Below, one piece after another: positions 1 to 8,961 of a DNA stretch of 64,000 nt. The position numbers were made by a program, and so were the translations under genes. How positions within the stretch are numbered: position 1 is the stretch's first letter; every line of letters starts with the position of its first letter. Source of the stretch: Psychromonas sp. L1A2 (GTDB lineage Bacteria > Pseudomonadota > Gammaproteobacteria > Enterobacterales > Psychromonadaceae); assembly GCF_009828855.1 (NCBI RefSeq), contig NZ_WUAG01000001.1, positions 2,046,001 through 2,110,000 of the forward strand, given 5' to 3'. A model generated the notes under the pieces. That model did not search any database. It was not told where the DNA came from and was given only the letters and a program-made list of their open reading frames with translations.

Positions 1-1
1 A

Positions 2-544
2 AGACCTGAAAATATTATGATCGAAAACAATGGATTAGTGAAAATAATTGATTTTGGTTCCACTAAAGTGGCTGGATTGATGGAAATAAACTCCCCATTA
101 ACACATCAAGATAACTTAGGTACTGCGCAATATACTGCACCAGAATATTTTCTGGGGGAATTAGCAGCTAGTAATGCTGATATATTTTCATTAGGCGTGA
201 TCACTTATCAAATGCTAACTGGAAAATTACCGTTTGGTACTGAAATCGCTAGAGCTAAAACTAAATCAGCACAAAAGCGTTTGCAATATCGTTCGGTTCT
301 AGACGATGAGCGTGAAATTCCAGCATGGATTGATGATACTCTTTGGAAATCACTTAACCCGAATCCTCAACATCGCTACCATGAATTATCCGAGTTCTTA
401 TATGATTTACGTAATCCCAGTAAGGATTTTTTAAATAATATTCGCCCTCCTCTATTAGATCGAGATCCGTTGTTATTTTGGAAAGGATTATCCTCTGGAT
501 TAGGCATTATTATTATTATGCTCTTATTATTTCAATCCAAGTAA
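2..544 (+). CDS. Ser/Thr protein kinase, C-terminal part (gene runs off left edge)
   Basis: The frame is open to the left edge, so the true start lies outside the window. The visible part begins in the catalytic loop (RPENIM), followed by the Mg-binding DFG motif (IIDFGST), the activation-segment end TAPEYF and the helix-F region DIFSLGVITYQMLTGKLPFG. This is the C-lobe of a Hanks-type kinase. It ends in one hydrophobic segment (GLGIIIIMLLLF) followed by a three-residue tail, so the protein is probably anchored in the inner membrane with its kinase domain in the cytoplasm. Proteins of this layout in marine gammaproteobacteria often carry an N-terminal PP2C phosphatase domain. That part is not visible and is only a possibility. 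No partner gene can be read from this side. Confidence 0.88.
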   Translation, partial: RPENIMIENNGLVKIIDFGSTKVAGLMEINSPLTHQDNLGTAQYTAPEYFLGELAASNADIFSLGVITYQMLTGKLPFGTEIARAKTKSAQKRLQYRSVLDDEREIPAWIDDTLWKSLNPNPQHRYHELSEFLYDLRNPSKDFLNNIRPPLLDRDPLLFWKGLSSGLGIIIIMLLLFQSK

Positions 545-955
545 TAAATAGCTTACTCGAGATTAAACATCAATCATCAAGTTATACCGATTACATTAAA
601 AGTAAGTGCTCTAAATTTAGTGCAGGACAAAGACTTAGTTTAAGGCATAAGTTGGACCTTTGGGCGGTTAACTAAAACAGTTTAATACTTTAACCTTTAC
701 GAAACTTATAGCGATAAATAAGTTATTTTAATACGTAAAATAACTTATTTAATTAGTGATTGATGGTAAGTTTTTTTGATTATATAAAGAATGAATTAAT
801 GTACTACACAAGCGAAAAGAAATTATTAAGCTACTTTTAACTTGTGTGTTGAATCATGACAATATTTAAATATGAATTAATAGTGTGTATTACTGTGTTT
901 TCTAAAATAATCCCTATAAAAAATAGTCCCTATAAATAATTTAATTGTTAAGAAA
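545..955. other. Intergenic region with one MITE copy
   Basis: The 411 bp between the kinase gene and the convergent MATE gene hold a degenerate MITE copy at 585-768. The remainder is AT-rich and I see no gene in it. Confidence 0.6.
585..768 (+). mobile_element. MITE family 1, degenerate copy
   Basis: It starts TACCGATTACATTAAA after a TTA trinucleotide and contains the family's internal landmarks (GACTTAGTTTAAGGC, TTTACGAAA, AAGTTATTTTAA, GTGATTGATGGTA). The right end is altered and the right-hand copy of the 3-bp target duplication is not recognisable. The internal part is diverged from the other copies, so this looks like an old insertion. It has no coding capacity. Confidence 0.75.
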
Positions 956-2443
956 CTAGGTTTTATTGTTTTTGCTTTCACTCTTATCGTCTTTGTACAG
1001 CTGCTCAGCTAAGCTTTCTTCACTATCTGCACACATATAAATACGACTAGAGCAAAAAGGTGTTAACGGTAAAGCGGAAGTTAGATTCAGATCATCTTCA
1101 CTGTCATTATTAACTTGCTCATTCATTCCTAACTTATTAAGAATTCGTTGTGCCCAAAACCATGAAATCAACCCAAATAATATAGCGCCTACCGCTTGGC
1201 CAGCAACCACGCCTAAAGCACCAAACCACAGACCACCAAAATAAACAAAAGGAATAGTGCCGATCGTTGCTTTACCTATATTCATGACGGTAGAAGTACT
1301 CGGATATCCTAAATTGTTAAAGGTGCCGTTAGCAATGAACATCACACCGTTAAATATAAAGACAATACACAGCCAAGTGCAGTAAAAATCAATCATTTCA
1401 GCGGCATCACCCTCGGCTCCAAAAGCACTAATAATATGGTTTTTAAACAGGCCAATAATTACTGCTATCACCACTACATAAGCGGCAGTGAATTGTAGTG
1501 CTCGTTTATTAGTCAGGCGCACGCGGTCGTATAATAACGCCCCAAAATTTTGTCCAATAATAGGGCCAACTGCACCAGAAATAGCAAAGATCATACCAAA
1601 AGCAACTGGCAATAAACGCCCTATGACAGCCCAACCGGCAACATAGCTATCTCCAAATGATGCAATCATCATAGTCACATAAGCATTGCCTAAAGGAGTC
1701 GCGATATTGGTGCTCATTGCAGGGATAGCTACGTTAAATATTTCTTTTTGATCTGCAAGCCACTGACTATAATTAAATTTCCCCATTAATTTATGAATAT
1801 GTGTAACACCATATAACGCTACCCAAGCAACGGCAAACCGAGAAATAACAGAAGCAATAGCAGCACCATGTAAACCTAAGCCAAAAGCAAATATAAACAG
1901 TGGGTCTAATACCGCATTCACTCCGCCACCCGCCAATGTTGAGTACATAGCAAGTTTAGCATCGCCAACGGAACGTAAAGCTGCACCGGCACTCATTGCC
2001 ACACATAAAATAGGTAAAGACGGTAATAGAATACGTAAATAACTAACCGCTAAATCATGTGTTTCACCTTGAGCACCAATTAAACTAACCAATTCAGGTG
2101 CAAAATACCAAGTCAAACCTGCAATGATAACGCCAACAATAAAACCAGAAACTAAAATATTAATGACTAAACGCCGGGCTTTTTCTCTATCTTGTTGCCC
2201 TATTGCCCTTGAAACTAAAGCGGTCATCGAAATCGATAAACCAATACTGATAGATGTGGTAAAGAAAGCAATCGTACCCGCATAACCAACCGCCGCAGCG
2301 AGTTCTGTTTCACCGAGAAGGCTAATAAAAAAGAGATCAGCCAAATCTACAATAAATAGCGCTGTTAAACCAATCGCATTGGTAGATGACATAACAATAA
2401 TATGATTAAAAATATTACCGCTAACAAATTTTCCTTTCACCAT
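956..2443 (-). CDS. MATE family multidrug/Na+ efflux transporter
   Basis: A 495-residue polytopic membrane protein with the two-fold repeated MatE architecture, about 12 transmembrane helices by inspection. Family-typical stretches include ADLFFISLLGETELAA near the N-terminus (the usual 'D..fvg.lG...laA' pattern), SRAIGQQDREKARR after helix 2, and LGNAYVTMMIASFGDSYVAG at the start of the second half. MATE proteins export cationic drugs, dyes or metabolites in exchange for Na+ or H+ across the inner membrane; the substrate here cannot be told. A hydrophilic tail of about 50 residues (445-495), rich in Asp, Glu and Ser, is longer than usual. The gene stands alone; its upstream region contains a MITE copy (2501-2660) whose near end lies 57 bp before the start codon. 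Confidence 0.9.
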   Translation of the reverse strand: MVKGKFVSGNIFNHIIVMSSTNAIGLTALFIVDLADLFFISLLGETELAAAVGYAGTIAFFTTSISIGLSISMTALVSRAIGQQDREKARRLVINILVSGFIVGVIIAGLTWYFAPELVSLIGAQGETHDLAVSYLRILLPSLPILCVAMSAGAALRSVGDAKLAMYSTLAGGGVNAVLDPLFIFAFGLGLHGAAIASVISRFAVAWVALYGVTHIHKLMGKFNYSQWLADQKEIFNVAIPAMSTNIATPLGNAYVTMMIASFGDSYVAGWAVIGRLLPVAFGMIFAISGAVGPIIGQNFGALLYDRVRLTNKRALQFTAAYVVVIAVIIGLFKNHIISAFGAEGDAAEMIDFYCTWLCIVFIFNGVMFIANGTFNNLGYPSTSTVMNIGKATIGTIPFVYFGGLWFGALGVVAGQAVGAILFGLISWFWAQRILNKLGMNEQVNNDSEDDLNLTSALPLTPFCSSRIYMCADSEESLAEQLYKDDKSESKNNKT

Positions 2444-2500
2444 AAGCTAAATTCCAAATACAAAACAAGAGAGTATGAAAATCAAAAGGCTCAATAATAA

Positions 2501-2660
2501 TACCAATCACAATAAATAGCTTATCTATTTTACTTGTTAAAACAGCCCACTTCCTCGTTATAAATTTCGTAAAGGGAACAGCCATTTACGTCAATTTACG
2601 CCTTGAATTGTACTGTTTTTCCAGCGCAAAATTTAGATAACATATTTAATGTAATCGGTA
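2501..2660 (-). mobile_element. MITE family 1, short (160-bp) copy with TAA duplication
   Basis: This element runs from TACCAATCACAATAAATA to the inverted end GTAATCGGTA and is flanked by TAA on both sides (2498-2500 and 2661-2663). Its inside matches the copy at 18324-18483 in reverse orientation, including the nested arms CGTAAATT and AATTTACG. It therefore folds as one long imperfect hairpin. No reading frame of note is present. Confidence 0.9.
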
Positions 2661-2777
2661 TAAAACGATATTGGATTGAGCTATTCGTGACTAAACAATA
2701 GATAAATTATATAAAAATAAAGTTAAAGCAGATGAGTATAGTGGATATCAAACAAGGTGACGAGGCTAGAAATGAAA

Positions 2778-2800
2778 AAAGCCAGCAAGATGCTGGCTTA
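2778..2800 (-). terminator. Rho-independent terminator of the alginate lyase gene
   Basis: The stem AAGCCAGCA / TGCTGGCTT with a 3-nt loop is followed, on the minus strand, by a run of six T. It lies about 30 bp after the stop codon of the gene at 2827-4413. Confidence 0.85.
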
Positions 2801-2826
2801 AACAATGTTAAAAAATTAACTAACTA

Positions 2827-4413
2827 TTATTTTTTGTATTCATCATGTGATGTTTTAATTTTGTAGAAAGTAGCTTGTACAAAATCTTCTGGGTCACCTG
2901 TGTTGTTTTGGTTGTATGCACCCACTTTAAAGTACATGTAACGACCACCTTGGTCATAACCACTTTTACTCATATCAACAACTTGAACTGCATCATCTTT
3001 TCCATCACGTTTTACTGTAACAGTCATGGTGTTGCCTTCAACTTTAATTTGGTATGAGAATACTTCACCTAACGCAATACCATCATCAACTTCACCACTT
3101 AAATCGCCTACTAAACTAAAGTAGTTATCTGAACCTTCAAGTGTATTTTCATGTGCAAAGTAAACTGAACCTGTATCTCTGTTTGGTAATTTACGGTAGT
3201 AAAGGCGGATTGGCTCATCATCTTGATCATGGATTTGACCGATAATGAAACGACCTACTTGGCCTAACTCACCTGTAGAAGTTGTACTATCTACTTTCAT
3301 TGTTACATCTAACGTACCGTCTACACCACCAGCTGCTTTAAGATCTGCTTCTGGCGCACTACCAAATACCCAGTTGTTTTTGTTAACCCCTTTAGTAGAG
3401 ATAGACTTATCTCCTCGGCGTAACATTTCACGCATTTCAGTACGTGTGTATTTAGTGTTTTTAGAGGTACGAGTTCCTTTAATGAATGTTTTAATCACTA
3501 AACCGCCATCATCACCCGTATAAAATAGTTCAGGTTGTTCGTAACCTTGGTTTAAGTACCATTCATCTACATTATCAGGCTTACCATTTTTATCGTGATC
3601 AAATGGTTGTGATAAATACCATGTTGTTAAGTCAAAGTTCTCACCTGGTTTATTACCTGCTAATGGCACTGCTGGAATTGTTGGAGATTTTAGTGGCACA
3701 TCCCACCACGTTTTTTTACTACAATCAGAAACGGCTGAATCACATTTTAAAGGAACATGCGTACCGAAGTCTCCTAAGCGCAATGCTTTCATTTTAGCTT
3801 TTTCTTTTGCTTTTTTCGCTTTTGCTGCTTTATCTAGTATTTTATTTTCTGCTGCATTAGCTGCAATAACGTCATCAGTAATAAATTCATTTGGAAGACA
3901 AGTATTAACTGCACAATTTACTGCATAAAACTCAGTAACACTATTCCACATATTTTTAGTATTACCATGCCCTACGTATTTAACGTAACGCGCTTTAACA
4001 GCTGTAAATGGGAAGCGTTCGATTGATGTTACCTTACCAGACGAATTCATACCCTCAAGAACAGTTGTCCATGTATTGCCATCTTCACTAACTAAGATAT
4101 CAAATTTACTAGAACGTTGGTGTCCTTTAGAAAATGCAATACGCACTGCATCAAATTCAGCAACTTGACCGTAATCTAAAGTAGCGTAAGCATTATCACC
4201 ACTTGCTGACCAACGCGTTGAAATGTCACCATCGATTAAACGATCTGGGCCATTTCCGTCATGAACACTAGATTCTGTAGCAACAACGGTTAGTGCCGTT
4301 TGAGTACCTGCTAAGTTAATTGGACCTGTTGGCGCATCTGCTGTAGTAGCACAACCTGATAATGCAACAGCAATAGAAGTACTTAAAAATAAACTTAATT
4401 TTCCGTGTTTCAT
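2827..4413 (-). CDS. Lipoprotein alginate lyase, PL7 family, with F5/8C (CBM32-like) domain
   Basis: A secreted, lipid-anchored polysaccharide lyase of 528 residues. The signal peptide ends in a lipobox LSGC with Cys21. Residues about 40-165 form a discoidin/F5-8C-type carbohydrate-binding domain (RLIDGDISTRWSA ... FDAVRIAFSKG). A Lys/Ala-rich linker follows (195-210), and residues about 255-525 are the PL7 'alginate lyase 2' fold. The three PL7 signature blocks are visible: RTEMRE (324-329), QIHD (393-396) and YFKVGAYNQ (494-502), which supply the catalytic Arg, Gln, His and Tyr of the family. It should cleave alginate by beta-elimination at the cell surface. The M/G preference cannot be read. 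It is a lone gene without an adjoining alginate utilisation locus, with its own terminator. Confidence 0.93.
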   Translation of the reverse strand: MKHGKLSLFLSTSIAVALSGCATTADAPTGPINLAGTQTALTVVATESSVHDGNGPDRLIDGDISTRWSASGDNAYATLDYGQVAEFDAVRIAFSKGHQRSSKFDILVSEDGNTWTTVLEGMNSSGKVTSIERFPFTAVKARYVKYVGHGNTKNMWNSVTEFYAVNCAVNTCLPNEFITDDVIAANAAENKILDKAAKAKKAKEKAKMKALRLGDFGTHVPLKCDSAVSDCSKKTWWDVPLKSPTIPAVPLAGNKPGENFDLTTWYLSQPFDHDKNGKPDNVDEWYLNQGYEQPELFYTGDDGGLVIKTFIKGTRTSKNTKYTRTEMREMLRRGDKSISTKGVNKNNWVFGSAPEADLKAAGGVDGTLDVTMKVDSTTSTGELGQVGRFIIGQIHDQDDEPIRLYYRKLPNRDTGSVYFAHENTLEGSDNYFSLVGDLSGEVDDGIALGEVFSYQIKVEGNTMTVTVKRDGKDDAVQVVDMSKSGYDQGGRYMYFKVGAYNQNNTGDPEDFVQATFYKIKTSHDEYKK

Positions 4414-5197
4414 TGGAACCCTTATTTATATTATTTAATGATGTAACAAATACAATTTCAACCTGTATAAAATGATTTTTTATATCCGCCAAATCTGCAA
4501 ATGATGTTCTTTATTTCTTGCTTATTAGACTACATTAAGTTTTTCTAGTAAGTATTGAAGATTGTCAGAAAGTCTAAACTAGATCGCAGTTTGGACATAA
4601 AATTGGCAAGAAGTTAGATCTACTGAAAGTTTAATTAAAAAACCTCATGCCTATATAATAGGCACTCTAGCGTTTTAATAAAGAATTAAACATCAACTAG
4701 AGAACAAAAATATCCCCCATCACTAAATAATTTAATTGATTAAAAACAACGTTTAGAATATTTAAAATGTAAAAATATAGATCATGATTTGATACTTGAT
4801 AATTGGGGGTTTTAAAATCTGATTAAGGAGAGCCGATAAAAAACACTCGCTTTCATTTGTGCTTCCATTTGTATTATAAAAATGCAACGAAAATATTTAT
4901 TTCATACATTTTTAAATCCATTTTATGAATATTCCCTTTATATTGAATTCAACATCACTCACTTTTTATTGATAGATCTAGTTCATTGATAACTTTATTG
5001 TCGATGCGATATCGATTAGCTAATTAGATAACAAATACCAGTCTGTTTATCGTTCTTTTTTTTATGTTAGATGACCTGAATTTATAATAATTTAACCCTG
5101 TTTTATCACTTCTCCTTAATTTTTTAGTTGAATATGTTAATGTATATTTACTGAACTTAGCGTTATTCATAAATGTATTTTTAATGGAGAACTTCTA
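4414..5197. other. Long AT-rich intergenic region between divergent lyase and acnA genes
   Basis: About 780 bp containing the promoters of two divergent genes. An inverted repeat at 4572-4596 is described separately. No gene, repeat or RNA was recognised in the rest. Confidence 0.5.
4572..4596. promoter_or_regulatory. Inverted repeat, possible operator upstream of alginate lyase
   Basis: GTCTAAACT and AGTTTGGAC form a 9-bp inverted repeat (one mismatch) spaced by 7 bp, about 160 bp upstream of the lyase start codon. A 25-bp dyad of this spacing suits a dimeric regulator, but no regulator gene is near and the assignment is speculative. Confidence 0.25.
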
Positions 5198-7936
5198 ATG
5201 AACAAGTCGATACAATCTTTACAAGAACTTGAAATTAATGGTGAAACTTGCCACTACTATAGCTTCCAAGGGTTATCTGACAAATATGACCTTTCCCGAT
5301 TACCCTTCGCCGCAAAAATCCTACTAGAAAACCTATTACGACATGCCGATAGAGATTTCGTACAACAACAAGATATCGACATTTTAGCCAAATGGGATGT
5401 AGATAATTGGCAAGATACAGAAATCGCCTTTGTCCCCTCTCGTGTAATCTTACAAGATTTTACAGGTGTGCCCGCCGTTGTTGATTTAGCAGCTATGCGT
5501 GATGCCATTGTAAAAATGGGTGGACAAGCTGACAAGATTAACCCCTTAAATCCAGTAGAACTGGTGATTGACCACTCTGTCATGGTAGATGTCTTTGGAC
5601 AAGCTGATGCAATGCAGCAAAATACGGCCATTGAGTTTCAACGTAATAATGAACGTTATCAATTTCTACGTTGGGGACAACAAAGTTTTTATAATTTTAA
5701 AGTAGTACCTCCCGGTCGAGGCATCGTACACCAAGTTAATTTGGAGTACTTAGCAAGAGTTGTTTTTAACAAAGCAGAACAAGATAATTTACTTTATCCA
5801 GACACCTTAGTAGGTACTGATTCACATACCACCATGATCAATGGTTTAGGCGTTTTAGGTTGGGGTGTCGGCGGTATAGAAGCCGAAGCGGCTATGTTAG
5901 GTCAACCCGTTACCATGTTACTACCTGAAATTGTTGGTTTCGAATTAATTGGACAGTTACCCGCAGGTACAACAGCTACAGATTTAGTATTGACCATCAC
6001 GGAACAATTGCGTGCAGCAGGTGTTGTAGGGAAATTTGTAGAATTCTTTGGTGAAGGAGTGAATCAGCTGACTTTAGCTGATCGCGCAACCATTGCTAAT
6101 ATGGCACCTGAATATGGTGCAACCTGTGGTATTTTCCCTATTGATCATCAAACTATTGATTACTTAAAATTAACTGGTCGCGATGACCAACATATCGACC
6201 AGATTAAAGTTTATTTAAAAGCAATGGACATGTGGGGAACAGAATCTCAACAAAATGCTATCTATCATCACCGCTTATCGCTAAAACTTGATGATGTAGT
6301 CCCTTCTATCGCAGGACCTAAGCGACCACAGGATAGAATTTCATTAGATACAGCAGGAGCTGCTTACCGTGACTGGTTAGATTTGCAAAGTAACGTTAAA
6401 CAGATAAATTATAGTCAAGATAAAAATAGTTTTGAAAGTGAAGGAGGCCAATCTTCGACGTTATTACCCGCAGACAATGGAGATGCCGGCGTTCCTTGCC
6501 ACTATGACGGTGAAGATTTTGTATTAAAGCATGGTTCAGTCGTTATTGCTGCGATTACCAGTTGTACCAACACTTCTAACCCATCTGTATTAATTGCCGC
6601 AGGATTATTAGCAAGAAATGCAAGACAGCGAGGATTAAATGTTAAACCTTGGGTTAAAACGAGTTTTGCGCCTGGTTCACAAGTGGTTACTGATTATTTA
6701 CTTAAATCTGGATTAAATGAAGACTTGGACGCGCTTGGGTTTCAATTAGTGGGGTACGGTTGTACTACTTGTATCGGTAATTCAGGTCCTTTACCTACTG
6801 AAATCAGCAAAGCCATCCACCAGGGAGATTTATCTGTCACCTCGGTTTTATCGGGTAATCGCAATTTCGAAGGACGTATTCATCCAGAGGTACAAGCCAA
6901 CTATCTCGCTTCACCTCCTTTAGTCGTTGCCTATGCATTAGCTGGTAATATGAAAATAGACCTTGTCAAAGAATCACTAGGTGACGACGCCTCAGGTAAT
7001 CCTGTTTATTTGCATGATATATGGCCAGATAACCAAGAAATTAAACAATTTATCGAAAACTCTATCGACAGTTCAATGTTTACTAAACGTTATTCAGATG
7101 TTTATAGCGGCAATAAAGACTGGCAAGCATTAGACGTGATACAAAGTAAAAAATATAATTGGCCAGATTCTACTTACGTTAAATTACCGCCCTTTTTTGA
7201 TGATATTAGTTCACAAATCCCCAAAATTAATGACATTAACAATGCTCGTTGTTTATTAAAGTTAGGTGATAGTGTGACGACTGACCATATATCGCCTGCA
7301 GGTTCAATTGCACTAGATAGCCCTGCTGCTGAGTACTTACAGAGTGCAGGTGTTTCTGCAAAAGATTTTAACTCTTATGGTTCTAGACGTGGCAACCATG
7401 AGGTCATGATGCGTGGTACTTTCGCCAATGTACGTTTGCGCAATTTATTAGCGCCCGGTACAGAAGGTTGTTGGACACGAATGATGCCATCGGGCGAAAA
7501 AATGAGTGTATTTGATGCGGCTATGCAATATAAGCAACAAAACATACCTTCAATTGTCTTAGCGGGTAAAGAATATGGAACAGGAAGTTCGCGGGATTGG
7601 GCTGCTAAAGGGCCTGCACTATTAGGTGTTAAAGCAGTCATTGCACAAAGTTATGAACGAATTCATCGTTCTAACTTAGTGGGTATGGGAATCTTGCCTT
7701 TACAATTTATAGGTGACGATAGTATTGATTCATTAAACCTAACCGGTGAAGAGCAATTCAGTATTCCAGCGGTAAGCGCAGGACAAAAAACGGTAACGGT
7801 ATCGGTTGTTGATAAAGATAATAATAAACAATCTTTTGAAGTCAAAATTAGAATCGATACTCCCAATGAGTTTAGTTATTACCAAAATGGAGGAATACTG
7901 CATTATGTGTTACGTAATTTAGCAACGGAAAAATAA
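5198..7936 (+). CDS. acnA: Aconitate hydratase A
   Basis: This enzyme interconverts citrate and isocitrate in the TCA and glyoxylate cycles, using a [4Fe-4S] cluster in the cytoplasm. The protein is 912 residues, in the range of AcnA/IRP1-type aconitases. The cluster ligands are visible as Cys456 in SCTNTSNPS and Cys522/Cys525 in GYGCTTCIGNSGPL. The substrate loop DSHTTMINGLGVLGWGVGGIEAE and the swivel domain stretch GKEYGTGSSRDWAAKGP are also intact. The ATG is preceded by GGAGA at a good distance. It is a single-gene unit, followed by a hairpin terminator about 90 bp downstream. No prpB/prpC neighbours exist, which argues against the AcnD role. Confidence 0.97.
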   Translation: MNKSIQSLQELEINGETCHYYSFQGLSDKYDLSRLPFAAKILLENLLRHADRDFVQQQDIDILAKWDVDNWQDTEIAFVPSRVILQDFTGVPAVVDLAAMRDAIVKMGGQADKINPLNPVELVIDHSVMVDVFGQADAMQQNTAIEFQRNNERYQFLRWGQQSFYNFKVVPPGRGIVHQVNLEYLARVVFNKAEQDNLLYPDTLVGTDSHTTMINGLGVLGWGVGGIEAEAAMLGQPVTMLLPEIVGFELIGQLPAGTTATDLVLTITEQLRAAGVVGKFVEFFGEGVNQLTLADRATIANMAPEYGATCGIFPIDHQTIDYLKLTGRDDQHIDQIKVYLKAMDMWGTESQQNAIYHHRLSLKLDDVVPSIAGPKRPQDRISLDTAGAAYRDWLDLQSNVKQINYSQDKNSFESEGGQSSTLLPADNGDAGVPCHYDGEDFVLKHGSVVIAAITSCTNTSNPSVLIAAGLLARNARQRGLNVKPWVKTSFAPGSQVVTDYLLKSGLNEDLDALGFQLVGYGCTTCIGNSGPLPTEISKAIHQGDLSVTSVLSGNRNFEGRIHPEVQANYLASPPLVVAYALAGNMKIDLVKESLGDDASGNPVYLHDIWPDNQEIKQFIENSIDSSMFTKRYSDVYSGNKDWQALDVIQSKKYNWPDSTYVKLPPFFDDISSQIPKINDINNARCLLKLGDSVTTDHISPAGSIALDSPAAEYLQSAGVSAKDFNSYGSRRGNHEVMMRGTFANVRLRNLLAPGTEGCWTRMMPSGEKMSVFDAAMQYKQQNIPSIVLAGKEYGTGSSRDWAAKGPALLGVKAVIAQSYERIHRSNLVGMGILPLQFIGDDSIDSLNLTGEEQFSIPAVSAGQKTVTVSVVDKDNNKQSFEVKIRIDTPNEFSYYQNGGILHYVLRNLATEK

Positions 7937-8025
7937 GATTTTAGGCTTCTAAATTATTTTTGGCGTTGTATCTTTTCTAGATCCATATATAGAATAGATC
8001 TTTTGATGTTTTAATACTTGTGAAT

Positions 8026-8060
8026 AAACACAGATCATACTGTTGGTCTGTGTTTTTCCT
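8026..8060 (+). terminator. Probable terminator of acnA
   Basis: AAACACAGA and TCTGTGTTT form a perfect 9-bp stem around a 12-nt loop, followed by more T residues (TTCC). The loop is longer than usual, so efficiency is uncertain. Confidence 0.6.
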
Positions 8061-8094
8061 TACCATTTTTACTACTATTTTCAGTATAGATACC

Positions 8095-8150
8095 TTTTTA
8101 TAGTCATTTGAATTTTTATAGTTATTTGAGTTTTTATAGTTATTTGAATT
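8095..8150. repeat. 18-bp tandem repeat, three units
   Basis: Units of TTTTTATAGTTATTTGAA follow head to tail at 8095-8112, 8113-8130 and 8131-8148 with single-base differences, and a partial unit continues. The array is AT-rich and non-coding. No spacers are present, so it is not CRISPR. Confidence 0.8.
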
Positions 8151-8265
8151 TTTATTTATTGGTTTCAACCATTCATTCAATGTTCGACCATTTGAATTTA
8201 TCAACTCGTTTTACAATGTCTATTTCAACGACCCAGTAATCTGAAAATACGAGCCCTAACATTAA

Positions 8266-8330
8266 TACCAATTACATTAAATAAGTTATTTTAACCAGTA
8301 AAATAGTTCAGGTGGTTAGTGTGATTAGTA
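8266..8330 (+). mobile_element. MITE family 1, internally deleted 65-bp copy
   Basis: Both ends of the family are present (TACCAATTACATTAAATA ... GTGATTAGTA) joined directly through AAGTTATTTTAACCAGTAAA, with exact TAA duplications at 8263-8265 and 8331-8333. The complete duplication shows that it inserted as, or later shrank within, a genuine transposition unit. Confidence 0.85.
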
Positions 8331-8414
8331 TAAATACATCCACCAGCCAATATCATAAAAATCACAATGATTGTCACAATACCTATGCCCATAAAAAATC
8401 CCCCCTATAACACC

Positions 8415-8521
8415 CATTAAAATGGTATTTATGGATAATATATAGCATTAAAGACCATTTTAATGTTTTTTTAAAAAACGAAAAAATCACAGGTCACAAG
8501 AACCAATAAAACGGTATTTAA
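8415..8521 (+). promoter_or_regulatory. Leader of HipBA-type operon: 12-bp inverted repeat and repeated motif
   Basis: CATTAAAATGGT (8415-8426) and ACCATTTTAATG (8454-8465) are perfect inverted repeats 27 bp apart, followed by seven T. The segment ATTAAAATGGTATTTA at 8417-8432 recurs as ATAAAACGGTATTTA at about 8507-8521. These repeats, 100-200 bp before the antitoxin start, are candidate autoregulatory operator sites, or alternatively a terminator-like leader. The motif does not resemble the E. coli HipB operator. Confidence 0.4.
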
Positions 8522-8613
8522 TACTTAAATTAAGCAATAACAACCACTTTAATAGTATTAGTTAACTTTATTTTCCCACGTGGTATAGTGTTATTAATAG
8601 AAACGGAGGTAGC

Positions 8614-8961
8614 ATGAATATTAATGATAGTCCGAGAGTTATAGCAGAAATATTAGGTGAACGACTTAAACAAGCACGTTTAAATGCAAACCTTTCTCAA
8701 GAAGCACTCGCTTTAATGGTCGGCTTATCTAAAAATACTATTATTAACGTTGAAATAGGAAGAACTAAGCTAGAAACAATGATTGCTGTTATGCAAGGTC
8801 TTGGTTTGCTTGACCAACTCTCTCTTTTCCTTCCGGAGCAACCCGTTTCACCAATACAAATAGCTAAAATGAAAGGTACAGAACGTAAACGCGCCTCTAA
8901 AAATACAACCCAATTAGATAAGCTAAAAAATAACAATCAAGAGAGTGAACTCGAATGGTAG
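8614..8961 (+). CDS. HipB-like antitoxin, XRE-family helix-turn-helix protein
   Basis: A 115-residue DNA-binding protein with one XRE-type HTH at about residues 13-65: ERLKQARLNANLSQEALALM, then VGLSKNTIINVEIGRTKLE. A basic, probably flexible tail follows (KGTERKRASKNTTQLDK). It directly precedes the HipA-type kinase and overlaps it by 7 nt. This is the normal order for HipBA modules, in which the antitoxin neutralises the kinase and represses the operon. The start is supported by a strong Shine-Dalgarno (ACGGAGGT) 5 nt before the ATG. It is longer than E. coli HipB (88 aa), mainly at the C-terminus. Confidence 0.88.
   Translation: MNINDSPRVIAEILGERLKQARLNANLSQEALALMVGLSKNTIINVEIGRTKLETMIAVMQGLGLLDQLSLFLPEQPVSPIQIAKMKGTERKRASKNTTQLDKLKNNNQESELEW

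Larger units (their letters stand above)
2444..2826. other. Intergenic region with MITE and terminator
   Basis: These 383 bp lie upstream of the MATE gene and downstream of the alginate lyase gene. They hold a MITE (2501-2660) and the lyase terminator (2778-2800). Nothing else was recognised. Confidence 0.6.
7937..8613. other. Repeat-rich intergenic region between acnA and the HipBA pair
   Basis: These 677 bp contain the acnA terminator (8026-8060), an 18-bp tandem repeat (8095-8150), a 65-bp internally deleted MITE (8266-8330) and the leader of the toxin-antitoxin operon with repeated motifs (8415-8521). No convincing gene is present. Confidence 0.6.

Noticed and set aside
478-675. 65-codon frame overlapping the kinase 3' end
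   Set aside because: It is out of frame with the kinase gene and its second half lies in a MITE; no family resemblance.
768-772. TTA duplication at the right end of the first MITE copy
   Set aside because: The right flank reads AGT rather than TTA; this copy is counted as degenerate and not used as evidence for the duplication.
2875-3797. Plus-strand frames across the alginate lyase gene
   Set aside because: They are antisense shadows of a gene with clear PL7 motifs and lack ribosome sites.
8095-8150. Possible CRISPR array
   Set aside because: Units are contiguous with no spacers, and no cas gene is in the window.
7977-8204. 75-codon minus-strand frame with NSNNYK repeats
   Set aside because: Its repeats are simply the translation of the 18-bp AT-rich tandem array, it overlaps the acnA terminator hairpin, and no ribosome site or known family is evident.
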